From assembly GCF_009830105.1 (NCBI RefSeq), contig NZ_WURB01000017.1:23875-87874 (forward strand): a DNA stretch of 64,000 nucleotides, written 5' to 3'. The position numbers were made by a program, and so were the translations under genes. This DNA is from Microvirga makkahensis. GTDB taxonomy: Bacteria; Pseudomonadota; Alphaproteobacteria; Rhizobiales; Beijerinckiaceae. The notes beneath the pieces were generated by a model. That model searched no databases and was not told the origin of the DNA. It was given only the letters and a program-made list of their open reading frames with translations. Each line of letters starts with the position of its first letter. Position 1 is the first letter of the stretch. Positions 1-9,098 of the stretch are shown here, one piece after another.

Positions 1-594
1 GACCGCCAGGCCAGTGCCGCACGTTGGGTGGAGACTTGGAAAATCCTCCCGGAGCCGGTCCGCCGGCGACTTGTACTGGAGCATGACGATATCCGCTTCA
101 GCGCGGCCGACATCCTCTGGATCCATGAGCATACGGGGGTGAGGCTGGTCTTCGACCATCAGCACTTTTGGTGCCTGAACCCGGAAGGGCTGGAGTTGCG
201 GCCGACGGTCGAGGCCATCCTCAGAACCTGGCCAGCGGGTGAGCAACCCAAGGTTCACTTCTCCTCACCCCGCACCGAACTCCGCCAGGTCAAGCGCACG
301 GACCGCAAGACCCGCAAGAGCACGATAGTGAACGTCGCGCCCGTATGGACGGGCCATGCGGACTTCTGCAATCCGTTCGAGTTCATCACGTTTATGCGCA
401 CTGTGGACGGTCTTGCGTTCGACGTGATGCTTGAGGCCAAGGTAAAGGATCTCGCGCTCATTCGGCTGCGGCCGGACCTGCTGCGCTACGCTCCCGATGT
501 AGCGGCGCGGTTTGGCCTGAGCGCATCCGAAGCGCCGCTTCTGGAGCAGGAGGAGGCCGCCCTGCTGGATACCGAGCCCGATGCCGGTGCCTGA
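1..594 (+). CDS. uvsE: UV DNA damage endonuclease UvsE/UvdE, C-terminal part (5' end outside window)
   Basis: The reading frame is open from base 1, so the start lies outside the window; the first possible internal start is GTG at 28. The visible 197 residues match the C-terminal half of UvdE, a TIM-barrel, metal-dependent endonuclease that nicks DNA 5' to cyclobutane dimers, 6-4 photoproducts and some other lesions. Seen here are the RLVLEHDD segment, the TGVRLVFDHQH segment and the CNPFEFITFM...DVMLEAKVKDLAL block. These contain the Glu, Asp and His residues that bind metal in the family. The tail (EQEEAALLDTEPDAG) is acidic. It is followed 180 bases downstream, on the same strand, by a spore-photoproduct-lyase-like gene, so the two probably form a UV-repair pair. 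The family call is firm; activity is inferred. Confidence 0.9.
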   Translation, partial: DRQASAARWVETWKILPEPVRRRLVLEHDDIRFSAADILWIHEHTGVRLVFDHQHFWCLNPEGLELRPTVEAILRTWPAGEQPKVHFSSPRTELRQVKRTDRKTRKSTIVNVAPVWTGHADFCNPFEFITFMRTVDGLAFDVMLEAKVKDLALIRLRPDLLRYAPDVAARFGLSASEAPLLEQEEAALLDTEPDAGA

Positions 595-774
595 TTCTCC
601 ATTGTCAGGCCCTTGAACATTGCGCTTCTTTTTGCTCCCCGTCGCGTGCGATTCACGATTGCAAGACGCTGAAATTCCGGATGCAAGTGACCATATTGGA
701 TCCTGAACCTGCCTGAATGACTCCGCATCTACTGGTGCTCAGCGCATCGGTATTGCAGGCTGTTGGAATCCTGT

Positions 775-1842
775 ATGGCCCTCCCGAAGCAACTGATCGA
801 TATCGAGCGGATCTATCTTGAGCCGGCCGTGGAAAGCTATGCTCGCGGCCAGGAAATCCTGGCCAAGTACCCCCATGCCGAACGCACCTACGTTGAGTCG
901 CATTGGAAGATCCCGTCCCTGCACGGCAATGAGGGCAATGCTGAGGACTGGCTGAGGATCAAGCGCAGCAGTTTGGTGCTGGGCGTGAAGAAAGGCCTCA
1001 CCATGCGTCCGAACGGCCGCAGTGCCCACTTCATTGCCCCCTCGACGTCAAACGGCTGCGCCATGGCCTGCGCCTACTGCTATGTCCCGCGCCGTAAGGG
1101 TTATGCCAACCCGATCTCGATCTTCGTCAACATCGAGGAGGCCTGCGCGGCCATTGCACGGCATGTGACACGGCAAGGCACCCTGCCCTCTCCGGACCAG
1201 GTCGACCCCCTGCACTGGGTCTACGACATCGGCGAGAACGGCGATCTGTCGGTGGACGCATCGATCTGTGACAATGTCCGTGATCTGGTCGGCCTATTCC
1301 GGCGTCTGCCGAATGCCAAGGGGTCGTTTGCGACCAAGTTCGTGAACCGTGACCTGCTCTCCTATGATCCACAGGGCAGGACGCGCATCCGCTTTTCGCT
1401 TATGGCGGAGAAGATCGCCAAGGTTGTTGATGTGCGCACCTCGCCTATCGCGGAGCGCATCGAGGCGATCAACGACTTCGTGCGGGCTGGCTACGAGGTT
1501 CACCTGAACTTCTCGCCGGTCATTGTCTACGAGGGCTGGGAGCAGGATTATCAGCCGCTGTTCGAGCAGATCAACGACACCCTCTCGCCTGAGGCCAAGG
1601 AGCAGTTACGCGCCGAGATCATCTTCCTGACCCATAACGAACCGCTGCACGAGGTGAACCTGCGCTGGCATCCGAAGGCTGAGGAGTACCTGTGGCGCCC
1701 CGACCTGCAGGAGGTGAAGCGGTCTGAGGGTGGCATGCTGAACCTGCGCTACAAGGCGGCCTGGAAGCAGCAGTGGCTCACCCGTTTTCAGAACCTACTG
1801 GCGGACAAGCTTCCCTACTGTACGGTGCGTTACGCGTTCTAG
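775..1842 (+). CDS. splB: Spore photoproduct lyase-like radical SAM protein
   Basis: A 355-residue protein of the SPL family, which repairs 5-thyminyl-5,6-dihydrothymine photoproducts by a radical SAM mechanism in spore formers. The 4Fe-4S/SAM motif CxxxCxxC is visible at Cys95, Cys99 and Cys102 (CAMACAYC). The C-terminal end (YKAAWKQQWLTRF...LPYCTVRYAF) resembles the SPL C terminus. I chose ATG 775 (MALPKQ); TTG 763 in frame is a weaker alternative, and neither has a strong ribosome-binding site. The gene follows uvsE on the same strand. Nothing else in the window points to sporulation, so the substrate may be a photoproduct formed in dry or non-sporulating cells; that is inference. The family call is strong, the exact reaction unproven. 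Confidence 0.88.
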   Translation: MALPKQLIDIERIYLEPAVESYARGQEILAKYPHAERTYVESHWKIPSLHGNEGNAEDWLRIKRSSLVLGVKKGLTMRPNGRSAHFIAPSTSNGCAMACAYCYVPRRKGYANPISIFVNIEEACAAIARHVTRQGTLPSPDQVDPLHWVYDIGENGDLSVDASICDNVRDLVGLFRRLPNAKGSFATKFVNRDLLSYDPQGRTRIRFSLMAEKIAKVVDVRTSPIAERIEAINDFVRAGYEVHLNFSPVIVYEGWEQDYQPLFEQINDTLSPEAKEQLRAEIIFLTHNEPLHEVNLRWHPKAEEYLWRPDLQEVKRSEGGMLNLRYKAAWKQQWLTRFQNLLADKLPYCTVRYAF

Positions 1843-2108
1843 AGGTGAAATGTAACGAAACGGCCCAGAGCAGGACGCCGCAGGATCGAGGCAAGATCCC
1901 TTCAAAGCAGCCCTGGGCCTCGGTGCATCTTTTCGCCGGAGACAGGTGCGCTAACTTCTCAGTTAGGGTGGGCACCTGCTTGCTCTGAGGACACGTGCAA
2001 CCAGCCCAATGAGCCCTCATGCCCATCCCTGGTCTTCCCGGTGATCTCCCTGATGCAGCCCGGCGCTACGCCGAGGCTCTCCCCAAGGGGCGGTATACCG
2101 CCTTTCCC
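1843..2108. other. Intergenic stretch between splB-like gene and IS66
   Basis: No gene is supported here. There is an imperfect hairpin at about 1944-1977, with outer arms AGGTGC/GCACCT and inner arms CTAAC/GTTAG, which could terminate the splB-like transcript. A perfect palindrome at 2090-2103 lies next to the IS66 end. Confidence 0.5.
2090..2103. repeat. Perfect 14-bp palindrome next to the IS66 end
   Basis: GGCGGTATACCGCC reads the same on both strands. It lies about five bases outside the probable IS66 terminus at 2109. It could be a protein-binding site or a preferred insertion target; nothing in the sequence decides between them. Confidence 0.6.
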
Positions 2109-2121
2109 GTAAGCGATGTTC

Positions 2122-3654
2122 TCAGGCCACGGTCTTGAGATCTTGCGCGGCGGAATAGGACCACGGCAGCAGCTCATCGAGGAGGCTGTTGGGATGTCCC
2201 TGGACAATGCGGGTGATCACATCCACCAGGTAGCCATAGGGTTCGACCCCGATCAGCTTGCAGGTCTCAATCAGCGACGCAACCATCGCCCAGTGCTCCG
2301 CGCCGCCATCGGATCCGGCAAACAAAGCATTCTTGCGATTGAGAGCGAGCGGCCGGATCGAGCGCTCGACCACATTGGAGTCGATCTCAACCCGTCCGTC
2401 ATCGACAAACCGCGTCAGGCCTTCCCAACGCGAGAGCGCATAGCGGATCGCCTCGGCCAGCTTCGATTTCTGGCTGATGATCGCAAGCTTGGAGCGTAGC
2501 CACGGCTCGAGTTCATCCAGCACCGGTCGGCTGCACTCCTGCCGGGCTGTGCGACGCTCCTCGGGCGAGCATCCGCGGATCTCGCTCTCAATCCTGTACA
2601 ACTCGGCGATGCGCGTGAGCGCCTCACTCGCAATCGGTGCCGGACCGGCCGCAGCCAGCTCGTAAAAGCGGCGCCGCACGTGTGACCAGCAAAACGCAAG
2701 CGTCACCTGATTGCGCCCGGCCAGCACCTTGTAGCCGCCATAGCCATCGACCTGCAGCACGCCGATAAAGCCCGCCAGATGCGCGATCGGCCGTTCGGCC
2801 TTGCGATCCGGCGCATACACATAGACGACCCCGGGCGGATCCGTACCGCCCCAGGGCCGATCATCCCGCGCATAAGCAAACAACTGACCCGTTTTGGTTC
2901 GTCCGCGGCCGGGATCCAGCACGGGCGCGGTGGTCTCATCAGCAAAGAGCTTGCCGGAAGCCTTGAGCTTCTCGAACAATCGCTCATGCACGGGCCGCAG
3001 CAGAAAGGCGGCGCGGCCCACCCAATCCGCCAGGGTCGAGCGATCCAAGCTGACACCCTGCCGGGCGTAGATCTGAGCCTGCCGGTAGAGCGGCAGATGA
3101 TCGGCATACTTCGCCACAAGCACATGCGCCACGGTCGCTTCCGTGGGCAACCCGCCTTCGATCAGGCGTGCCGGGGCTGGAGCCTGCACCACCATGCCCT
3201 CACAGCGGCGGCAGGCGTATTTGGGCCGACGCGTCACCAGCACCCGGAATTGCGCCGGCACGATGTCGAGCCGCTCGGAGATATCCTCGCCAATCCGGTG
3301 CAGTGGGTTTGCACAGCAGGGGCAGGATCGGCTGTCGATATCCACGACGTTCTCGATGCGCGGCAGGTGTGCCGGCAGAGAGCCGCGGTTACGGTGCCGA
3401 TGCGCCGCGCGGGCCGCACGCCGGTCCGGCTGTTCCATCTCGCTCTGCGCATTGCCGGCGGCTTCGACCTGCTCGACCTCCTCGAGAGCAAGCAGCAGCT
3501 GATCTTCCGGCAGGGTCTCGGCGCGGCGACCGAAGCGGTAACGCTGCAACTCCTTGATGATCTGGCGCAGCCGCTCGCTCTCGGCCTGCTCGGCCAGGAG
3601 CATGGCTTTGAGCAGGACGGGATCGTCGGGCAAAGCGGGGGATGCGGTGGTCAC
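2122..3654 (-). CDS. tnpC: IS66 family transposase TnpC
   Basis: A 510-residue transposase when started at GTG 3654 (VTTASPALPDDP), which fits the usual IS66 TnpC N terminus. The longer open frame to 3978 only overlaps tnpB. In order it shows a leucine-rich N-terminal coiled coil and RYRFGRRAETLPEDQ segment, a Cys-rich zinc-binding stretch (CPCCANPL...CRRC), and the DDE catalytic domain with FADETTAPVLDPG and LQVDGYGGYK. The catalytic Glu region is IDSNVVERSIRPLALNRKN, and a C-terminal DUF-type tail ends PYGYLVDV...LLPW. No internal stop is seen, so it is probably intact. The partner genes tnpB and tnpA lie just upstream. Confidence 0.93.
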   Translation of the reverse strand: MTTASPALPDDPVLLKAMLLAEQAESERLRQIIKELQRYRFGRRAETLPEDQLLLALEEVEQVEAAGNAQSEMEQPDRRAARAAHRHRNRGSLPAHLPRIENVVDIDSRSCPCCANPLHRIGEDISERLDIVPAQFRVLVTRRPKYACRRCEGMVVQAPAPARLIEGGLPTEATVAHVLVAKYADHLPLYRQAQIYARQGVSLDRSTLADWVGRAAFLLRPVHERLFEKLKASGKLFADETTAPVLDPGRGRTKTGQLFAYARDDRPWGGTDPPGVVYVYAPDRKAERPIAHLAGFIGVLQVDGYGGYKVLAGRNQVTLAFCWSHVRRRFYELAAAGPAPIASEALTRIAELYRIESEIRGCSPEERRTARQECSRPVLDELEPWLRSKLAIISQKSKLAEAIRYALSRWEGLTRFVDDGRVEIDSNVVERSIRPLALNRKNALFAGSDGGAEHWAMVASLIETCKLIGVEPYGYLVDVITRIVQGHPNSLLDELLPWSYSAAQDLKTVA

Positions 3655-3667
3655 GAAGCGCAGTGAA

Positions 3668-4069
3668 TCATGCTTCGCGCCGTGATGCGAGGGATTTGAT
3701 GCTGCCTCCGCTCCAACTCGCCGCTGACGGCGCTGTGGTCTGACGTGCCTCATGCACGCGACGCCAATCCAAGCCTTCGAGCAGAGCGGAGAGCTGCGCC
3801 GCCGACAGATGAAGGGCGCCATCCTGGATCTTGGGCCAGCGGAACTCGCCGTCCTCCAATCGCTTGGCCACGAGAACGACGCCGCTGCCGTCCCAGAACA
3901 CCAGCTTGATGCGATCCGTGCGCTTGGCGCGGAACACGTAAACAGCCCCCGAGAACGGATCCGCCCCCATGGTCTCACGCACGAGTGCGGCGAGACCCTC
4001 GGCTCCTTTGCGGATATCCACGGGCTTGGTCGCCACCAGAACGCGGACAGTGCCGGTTGGGCCGATCAT
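3668..4069 (-). CDS. tnpB: IS66 family accessory protein TnpB
   Basis: A 133-residue protein with the typical TnpB sequence: MIGPTGTVRVLVATKPVDIRKG, GLAALVRE, DPFSGAVYVFRAKRTDRIKLV, WDGSGVVLVAKRLEDGEFRWP and the LLEGLDWRRV end. The family is usually about 115 residues, so the C terminus is slightly extended (RQTTAPSAASWSGG...). The start overlaps the tnpA stop by four bases, which indicates translational coupling. TnpB is required for IS66 transposition, but its mechanism is not known. The gene appears intact. Confidence 0.92.
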   Translation of the reverse strand: MIGPTGTVRVLVATKPVDIRKGAEGLAALVRETMGADPFSGAVYVFRAKRTDRIKLVFWDGSGVVLVAKRLEDGEFRWPKIQDGALHLSAAQLSALLEGLDWRRVHEARQTTAPSAASWSGGSIKSLASRREA

Positions 4070-4284
4070 CGCAGGCTCTTGAGCGCTTGCAGGATGGTGG
4101 TCAACGTCGATCCGTCGACGCCCTGCGGTATGCGAATGACGGCGCCCTCCACGGCAATCTCGATCACCGCCGCACGACAGGGTGCCGGTGCGGGCTGGGA
4201 TGGATCAGGAGCGACAACAACCGGGGTAAAGGCCCTGGGGCTTTTGTGATGGGCTGGGGATCTGAGGACCTGTTTGGGCTCCAC
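4066..4284 (-). pseudogene. tnpA: IS66 TnpA remnant (C-terminal part)
   Basis: Only 72 residues are open from GTG 4284. The C-terminal half (VVVAPDPSQP...IEIAVEGAVIRIPQGVDGSTL) fits IS66 TnpA. Upstream in frame, without a start codon, the sequence reads ARSWRHW, which resembles the beginning of the TnpA helix-turn-helix domain (RSWRRW...). The roughly 40 residues expected between, which form the DNA-recognition helix-turn-helix, are missing. An in-frame stop lies a little further upstream. The simplest reading is an internal deletion that removed the DNA-binding part. Confidence 0.6.
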
Positions 4285-4529
4285 CCAGTGGCGCCAGCTC
4301 CTCGCTATGACAGCATCGGACTCGCGTTCGTGATGAGGGAGACGGACTGCATTGTCTCATTGAATGACGAGCGGGCCATTATTCGATCGGTGAGTGGTAC
4401 GCTGACCTCGTATTGGTTGGGGCGCCGTTCGCGCGAGAGCCGGCCCGCGTGGGAGCTGTTGGAGGTGAGCTGACCGAAGTTAGAGAAAATGTAGGGTTAG
4501 CCAAGAAATTTAGGATTGGGAGCGAAGGA

Positions 4530-5153
4530 ATGGCCAGGTGTGGCGGCGGACGGCCGACGGTTGAAAACAGCATCACGCTTGATATTCGCAGCCTCATGAG
4601 TGCCAACCTTGCTGGTGGCACCTCCCAATCCGGCACCTTGCAATGGGCATGGGCCGATGGCCGCTCGAAATGCCGAGCTGCGTTCAACACCTGTTTGGAT
4701 GAGGATACTGGCCTCCTTCATCTGAGCCGCATTACGTACTTCGACCTGTTCGGGAGGCCTGTCCACCTGTGTGACCAAACCATTCGCCTTGTCGCCAGTA
4801 CGCCACCCTTCGGGGGTCGCCGGTGGTGGTTCGTGTGCCCTCGGGTCGGCCGACGGGTGATGAAGCTCCACCTTCCTCCGAAGGCTAGTGTGTTCGCATC
4901 CCAGCAGACACATCAATTGGGCTACGCCGTGCAGCGGGAGAGTGCAGATGAGCAGGCTCGTCGGCGAGCGCGCAAGGCACGGGCTCGTATCGGTGGGAGC
5001 CCAAACCTGCTGCAGAAGCTGCCTCTGAAGCCGAAATGGATGCGCTGGGCGATCTATTGGCGGCATGTTGAGGCCTGCCATAAGGCCGACCGGCAAACCC
5101 TCGCATTTATGGTTTCCAGCACCGAGAGGACTCTGGGCAGGTCGATCGCATAG
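4530..5153 (+). CDS. Conserved hypothetical protein with GGRRWWFVCP motif
   Basis: A 207-residue protein from ATG 4530 (MARCGGGRPTVENS), preceded by a GAAGGA ribosome-binding site; the open frame extends further upstream to 4413 without a better start. It contains TLDIRSLM, the strongly patterned TPPFGGRRWWFVCPRVGRRV segment, LHLPP, then HQLGYAVQRESADEQARRRARKARARIGG and KPKWMRWAIYWR. I recognise this as a widespread hypothetical family in Alphaproteobacteria, but know no function. The single Cys in FVCP and the many Arg residues might suggest nucleic-acid contact; that is speculation. It lies just beyond the broken end of IS66. Confidence 0.75.
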   Translation: MARCGGGRPTVENSITLDIRSLMSANLAGGTSQSGTLQWAWADGRSKCRAAFNTCLDEDTGLLHLSRITYFDLFGRPVHLCDQTIRLVASTPPFGGRRWWFVCPRVGRRVMKLHLPPKASVFASQQTHQLGYAVQRESADEQARRRARKARARIGGSPNLLQKLPLKPKWMRWAIYWRHVEACHKADRQTLAFMVSSTERTLGRSIA

Positions 5154-5333
5154 GGTGAACGACTGGGCGCTGTTCCTTTCTAACGAGGTTCACTCAGTGG
5201 CTCGTCGCAACCGACGGCTCTGATTGGTGCTTTGATCCAGCACCTCGGAAGTGATACACCATCCGCTCCTAGCCCATTCGGGCGCATTTATCCGGCCATC
5301 TGGAGAGCCACCTTGCCCCTGTCTGGGCGTATC

Positions 5334-6522
5334 ATGTTCTTGCCGTGGGTCACCCTTCCCCATCCGATCACGGTTGGGGGAATCCAGTTCATGCCCATCG
5401 ACACAAACGAGCCGGCCCAGGTGGTCGACTCGGATATTACCGATGCCGTCAAACAGGCTTTCCAGCACTATGTCGATCTCAGTGGCAACCCAATCCAAAG
5501 CTGTACGATGCTCCTGAGGCCACGACATCAGCGGAGATGGGACAACCCAGACCGCCTGTGGAGCCAAGCTCGCCGGGCAACCGAAATGCTTGCGTTGTCC
5601 TGCATGGCGGAGCAGCGCTTTCTTGAGGGGCATTTCAGCCCTCACCTGAACGCCTCGATGTTCCAGTTGGTAGGGCACGGCATCAAGGCGGGCTCCAACA
5701 GATTTTCCCTACACTTCCCTCGACGAGGTAACGATCTTCGGCTCCATACAACAAGGGACAATGTGAAGTTCCAGCAGCCTCGGCAGGTTCAGGGAACCAG
5801 ATGCGAGATCATCGGAACCCGGCTGGCTGACGCTCTGACCGATGCATATCGGACTGGGAATCCGACTTGGGAACCCATTTCATCCTCTCTTCAGTTCTTC
5901 TTCCTCGGCCACTCTGAGACGCAAGAGCTTAGTTTGGACAGCTGTCTCATGCTCTCCGCGATGGCGTTTGAGCGACTGCTCGAACCTAAGCCACTCCAGA
6001 AGGAGCGAGTTGCGCAAGCAATGGGCAGAACGTTCGCCCCCCCTTTGGGTACCCTATGAGGTTAGGGCGATCTCTCAATCCAAACGGATCAAACCCGATC
6101 CGAAGTATGCGGCTGATCAAAAGACCTGGCCTTTGCGCTGGAAATGGATGAAGGAGCTTTACGAGCTGCGCAACGCGACGGCTCATCGAGGCCCAAAATC
6201 CGATCTCAGCCGAAACTGGGAAGATTGGCAGCACATCATCATCGCTGGCTTCGTGTATCCCTTTGCTGTGAAGCTCAAACTGGCTGAGGCGGGTCTCTAT
6301 CAGTTTACTGCAAGAGAGATCGGTGCTCGTGAGGCGCTTGATAGGTTACTCGACAGCAATTGGAGGAAGGGTAAGGAGAAACAGCCAGAATGGCCTGAGA
6401 TGCTGTCACTATCGGAAGCAGCAGCCGTACTGGAAAAGCCTACTCACCAAGATCGATCTAAGACAGCTTCGAAGCAGCATTCCCGGATGACCAAAGCCTT
6501 CAAGCGTACCGGCTACGACTGA
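5334..6522 (+). pseudogene. HEPN/ApeA-like protein, frameshifted at a C7 run
   Basis: Two overlapping frames make one protein of about 395 residues. The first frame starts at ATG 5334 (MFLPWVTLPHPITVGG) and ends after a stop at 6059. The second carries on from about 6044 (WVPYEVRAISQSKRIK) to 6522. The switch coincides with seven C at 6038-6044; removing one C joins TFAP directly to LWVPYEV. The C-terminal part has WKWMKELYELRNATAHRG, the R-x4-H pattern of HEPN ribonuclease domains. The upstream block (SCLMLSAMAFERLLEP) fits the helices seen in ApeA-type HEPN proteins, some of which act in abortive phage defence. The frameshift may be real decay, phase variation or a sequence error. The HEPN call is moderate; a defence role is inference. 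Confidence 0.6.
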
Positions 6523-6922
6523 TATCTTCGTTCGAGCTGAACCATCATACGTCGGCATGATTCAACCAGAATGTTGAGGATTCGGGCCTAATCGATTTCC
6601 TCATCACCATTTGTCTGATCGCGGTGGGACTTAAAATCGCCGAACGAACGTCCGCTTAGTGGCCGAACACGGAAGTCGGGAGAAGGTCCGCCTCGTGCCA
6701 GGAACGGACCTTAGAGTGCTTATGCCATCTCGGGAGATGGCGTCTCTCGAACCTGGATAACAACAGGCTCGATAACCGTCACAAAGGTCTTGAGCGCGCG
6801 AGTAAGTCATAATCTTTAAGACACTTGTCTGTTGGAGCCGAACTTTGGCCCACGTGGGGGATCCGACCTCATGCTTCGGCCCAAGCTACTTCTCGCCGAT
6901 CAAGGCATGCCTGCCCATCGCC
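6523..6922. other. Intergenic region between HEPN-like gene and MFS gene
   Basis: No gene is supported. The two flanking genes converge here. A short inverted repeat GCCATCTC/GAGATGGC with a two-base centre lies at 6724-6741 and may be part of a transcription end, although there is no T-tract. Confidence 0.5.
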
Positions 6923-8095
6923 TCAGAGGCGGCGAGGTAGATATCGACAAAAACCTGAGGCAAGGACCATCAGCGCTCCCGTCATAATGAAGACCGAAGG
7001 CAATGGAAGGGCCATCAGCAGGATTGCGAAGAGGCCCGCTGGAGCCACCTGCGCCACATCACGGTAGGTATTGTAGATGGGTGTCAACGCCATTCGCTGG
7101 TGCGGACGGACGGCTCGGAGAAACGGCACGTTTCCAATCGCATCGATGGCGCTCATGGCAAAAGCAGAGAACAGCAGCATCGCTACGCTTGCCCAAACCG
7201 AAACTTCGGAGAGGAAGCCGGTCGCGAGCGTTCCAACACCGCTTACTGCGTAGGCACCGAGCAGCAGCCTGCGCATTCCCGTCATTTCGACGACACGTCT
7301 CCAGAATGGTGCCAGCATGAGCAATGCTGACCCAATCGAGATCATGAGACCGCCAACCGAGGCTCCCAGGCCTTGGCTAACCGCCAAAATCGGCGTGTAG
7401 ACGATATACATGCACCACCACGACGCCCGCATCGTGGCGAGAAGCCAGGCCAAGCGCAGCCGAGGCTGCGACAGGAACAGCCTGACATCGGAGTGCCCCA
7501 CGCCCTTCGATGGCGCGGGCATTCGGGGTTCGGAAATCGGCTTGAGCAGAATGATCGACAGCGGCACTACGATGGCGCATGCAGCACTCAACGTCAGTGG
7601 GCTCCAGGCACCGACATTCTCGGTCAGCCAGGCCCCTAGCCATGGTCCCAGACCGTAGGCAACACCGGCGAGCAGGACGCGGCGCGGCTCGAAAGCGGAA
7701 AGGCTCCGACGAGGAACGTATTGCAGGACATAAAGGCTCATCACGTTCTCAAACACGAGGACCATGAGAACATGGAGAACCAATCCCGCTGCGAGCCCAG
7801 GCAGTGTCCCGCTGGCGAGTGTCGCGGCAGAACCTATCCCACCTGCCGCGGCGGAAATGAAAACGGGCCAGCGCCCCAATCGCAGCAGAAGGTTCGGCAG
7901 GCACAGACTTACTGCGATCCCTATCAGGCTTGCAGCGAAGTAGAGTTCACTGACATGCTGCGCCGTTCCGAGAATGTGATAGGCCATAACCGGGATGAGT
8001 GCCATCACGGTCGTGCGGGCCATGATGGAAACGGCGTAAACGCCAGCCAGTCCCCATTCAGGTGAGGCCGCAGCGGACTTCTGCCGCCCAGACAT
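6923..8095 (-). CDS. MFS transporter
   Basis: A 390-residue integral membrane protein from ATG 8095 (MSGRQKSAAASPEWGLAG); the frame extends upstream to 8236 only by overlapping the previous gene. It shows about 12 hydrophobic segments with short polar loops, a cytoplasmic central loop (LKPISEPRMPAPSKGVGH) and the basic loops LLRLGRWP and RRVVEMTGMRRLL typical of major facilitator carriers. It is the last gene of the minus-strand catabolic operon, 28 bases after the ornithine-cyclodeaminase-family gene. It may therefore import or export a substrate or product of that pathway. The exact substrate cannot be told from sequence. Confidence 0.85.
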   Translation of the reverse strand: MSGRQKSAAASPEWGLAGVYAVSIMARTTVMALIPVMAYHILGTAQHVSELYFAASLIGIAVSLCLPNLLLRLGRWPVFISAAAGGIGSAATLASGTLPGLAAGLVLHVLMVLVFENVMSLYVLQYVPRRSLSAFEPRRVLLAGVAYGLGPWLGAWLTENVGAWSPLTLSAACAIVVPLSIILLKPISEPRMPAPSKGVGHSDVRLFLSQPRLRLAWLLATMRASWWCMYIVYTPILAVSQGLGASVGGLMISIGSALLMLAPFWRRVVEMTGMRRLLLGAYAVSGVGTLATGFLSEVSVWASVAMLLFSAFAMSAIDAIGNVPFLRAVRPHQRMALTPIYNTYRDVAQVAPAGLFAILLMALPLPSVFIMTGALMVLASGFCRYLPRRL

Positions 8096-8123
8096 TGTCG
8101 GCCTGTGCCTCCCGGAGCGATCG

Positions 8124-9068
8124 TCAGCGTCCGGCACAGCGGACAAAGCACAATTCGGCTGCGACAAGATCCTCGAGCGAGCACCCGACAGACTTGAAAA
8201 GCGTGATCTCATCCGGCCCTGACCGCCCTTGGGCATCGCCCCGCGCTAGGTCGAATAGATCACCCTGAATGTCCTCCCCTTGCAGGGCACCGCTGGCCAT
8301 GGCCTGAACGATCTCCCCTGCCTCGGTCATCGCACCCTCCTGGGTATCGAGGAAGACCCGTGCCCGACGGAGTGCCTCATCGTCAGCCTCCCGCATTGTC
8401 GGTGTGAATGCCCCGACAAGATCGAGGTGGATACCTGGCCGTAACCAAGCCCCACGCACGAGGGGCTCGGTTGAGAGAGTGGCGCATGAAACGATATCTG
8501 CCCTCCGCACCTCCTGCTCGAGATTGTCCGCGATGGCCGCTTTGATCCCCTGCTCGGCCAGTTGGCCGACCACTGCCTCCGCCTTGCTCCGGTCGCGTCC
8601 CCAGATGGCAATTTCCTCAATCGGTCTCACGGCTGCGTGAGCCGCAGCGAGGTTCGGACTGAGTTTGCCGGTGCCGATGATGAGGAGCCGGGACGAATCC
8701 GGCCTCGAGAGATAACTGGAGGCGAGGGCGGAGGCGGCAGCGGTGCGGCGGGCCGTCAATTCGCCTCCGTCAAGGGTTGCGACCAACCGCCCGTCCTTGG
8801 CGCTCATGAGCATGTAGTAGGACGTCACGGTCGGGAGGCCGAGGCGCCCGTTGTCCGGGAAGACCGTTGCCGTCTTAAGGCCGATATAGCGGCCTTCGCT
8901 CCAAGCAGGCATCAGCAACAGGGTCGCATCGCGGGCGTCCGGCACCGAGACGGTGTAGTGGGGCCGCGGAGGACTGTGAGCTCCGCGGCGGAATCCCTCC
9001 CGGAGGGCCTCGACCAGCGGCTGCCAGTCAAGACTCGCGATGATCTCGCTATTGGTGAAGTGGCGCAT
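8124..9068 (-). CDS. Ornithine cyclodeaminase / mu-crystallin family protein
   Basis: A 314-residue NAD(P)-dependent enzyme of the OCD/mu-crystallin family. The Rossmann dinucleotide-binding motif appears as LLIIGTGKLSPNLAAAHA near residues 128-145, a slightly altered GxGxxA. The family substrate-loop residues appear in GLKTATVFPDNGRLGLPTV and in LDGGELTARRTAAASALAS. Members catalyse ornithine to proline, or reduce cyclic or open-chain imines such as pyrroline-2-carboxylate; others act as alanine or ketimine reductases. In this operon it could reduce or deaminate an amino-acid-like intermediate, which is inference. It lies 30 bases after the DUF35 gene and before the MFS gene. Confidence 0.88.
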   Translation of the reverse strand: MRHFTNSEIIASLDWQPLVEALREGFRRGAHSPPRPHYTVSVPDARDATLLLMPAWSEGRYIGLKTATVFPDNGRLGLPTVTSYYMLMSAKDGRLVATLDGGELTARRTAAASALASSYLSRPDSSRLLIIGTGKLSPNLAAAHAAVRPIEEIAIWGRDRSKAEAVVGQLAEQGIKAAIADNLEQEVRRADIVSCATLSTEPLVRGAWLRPGIHLDLVGAFTPTMREADDEALRRARVFLDTQEGAMTEAGEIVQAMASGALQGEDIQGDLFDLARGDAQGRSGPDEITLFKSVGCSLEDLVAAELCFVRCAGR

Positions 9069-9098
9069 GGCTCGGCTCTCTCAGGACCAGAAGGATTC

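Larger units (their letters stand above)
2109..4284 (-). mobile_element. IS66-family insertion sequence, tnpABC on minus strand, tnpA eroded
   Basis: Three overlapping or closely spaced genes in the IS66 order tnpA-tnpB-tnpC are read leftward. The left end is placed at the GTAAGCG at 2109, which resembles the usual IS66 terminal sequence and lies 13 bases past the tnpC stop. A matching CGCTTAC end is not visible upstream of tnpA between 4285 and 4500, so the right boundary given is only the tnpA start. The element may have lost its right end together with the N-terminal part of tnpA. Confidence 0.8.
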
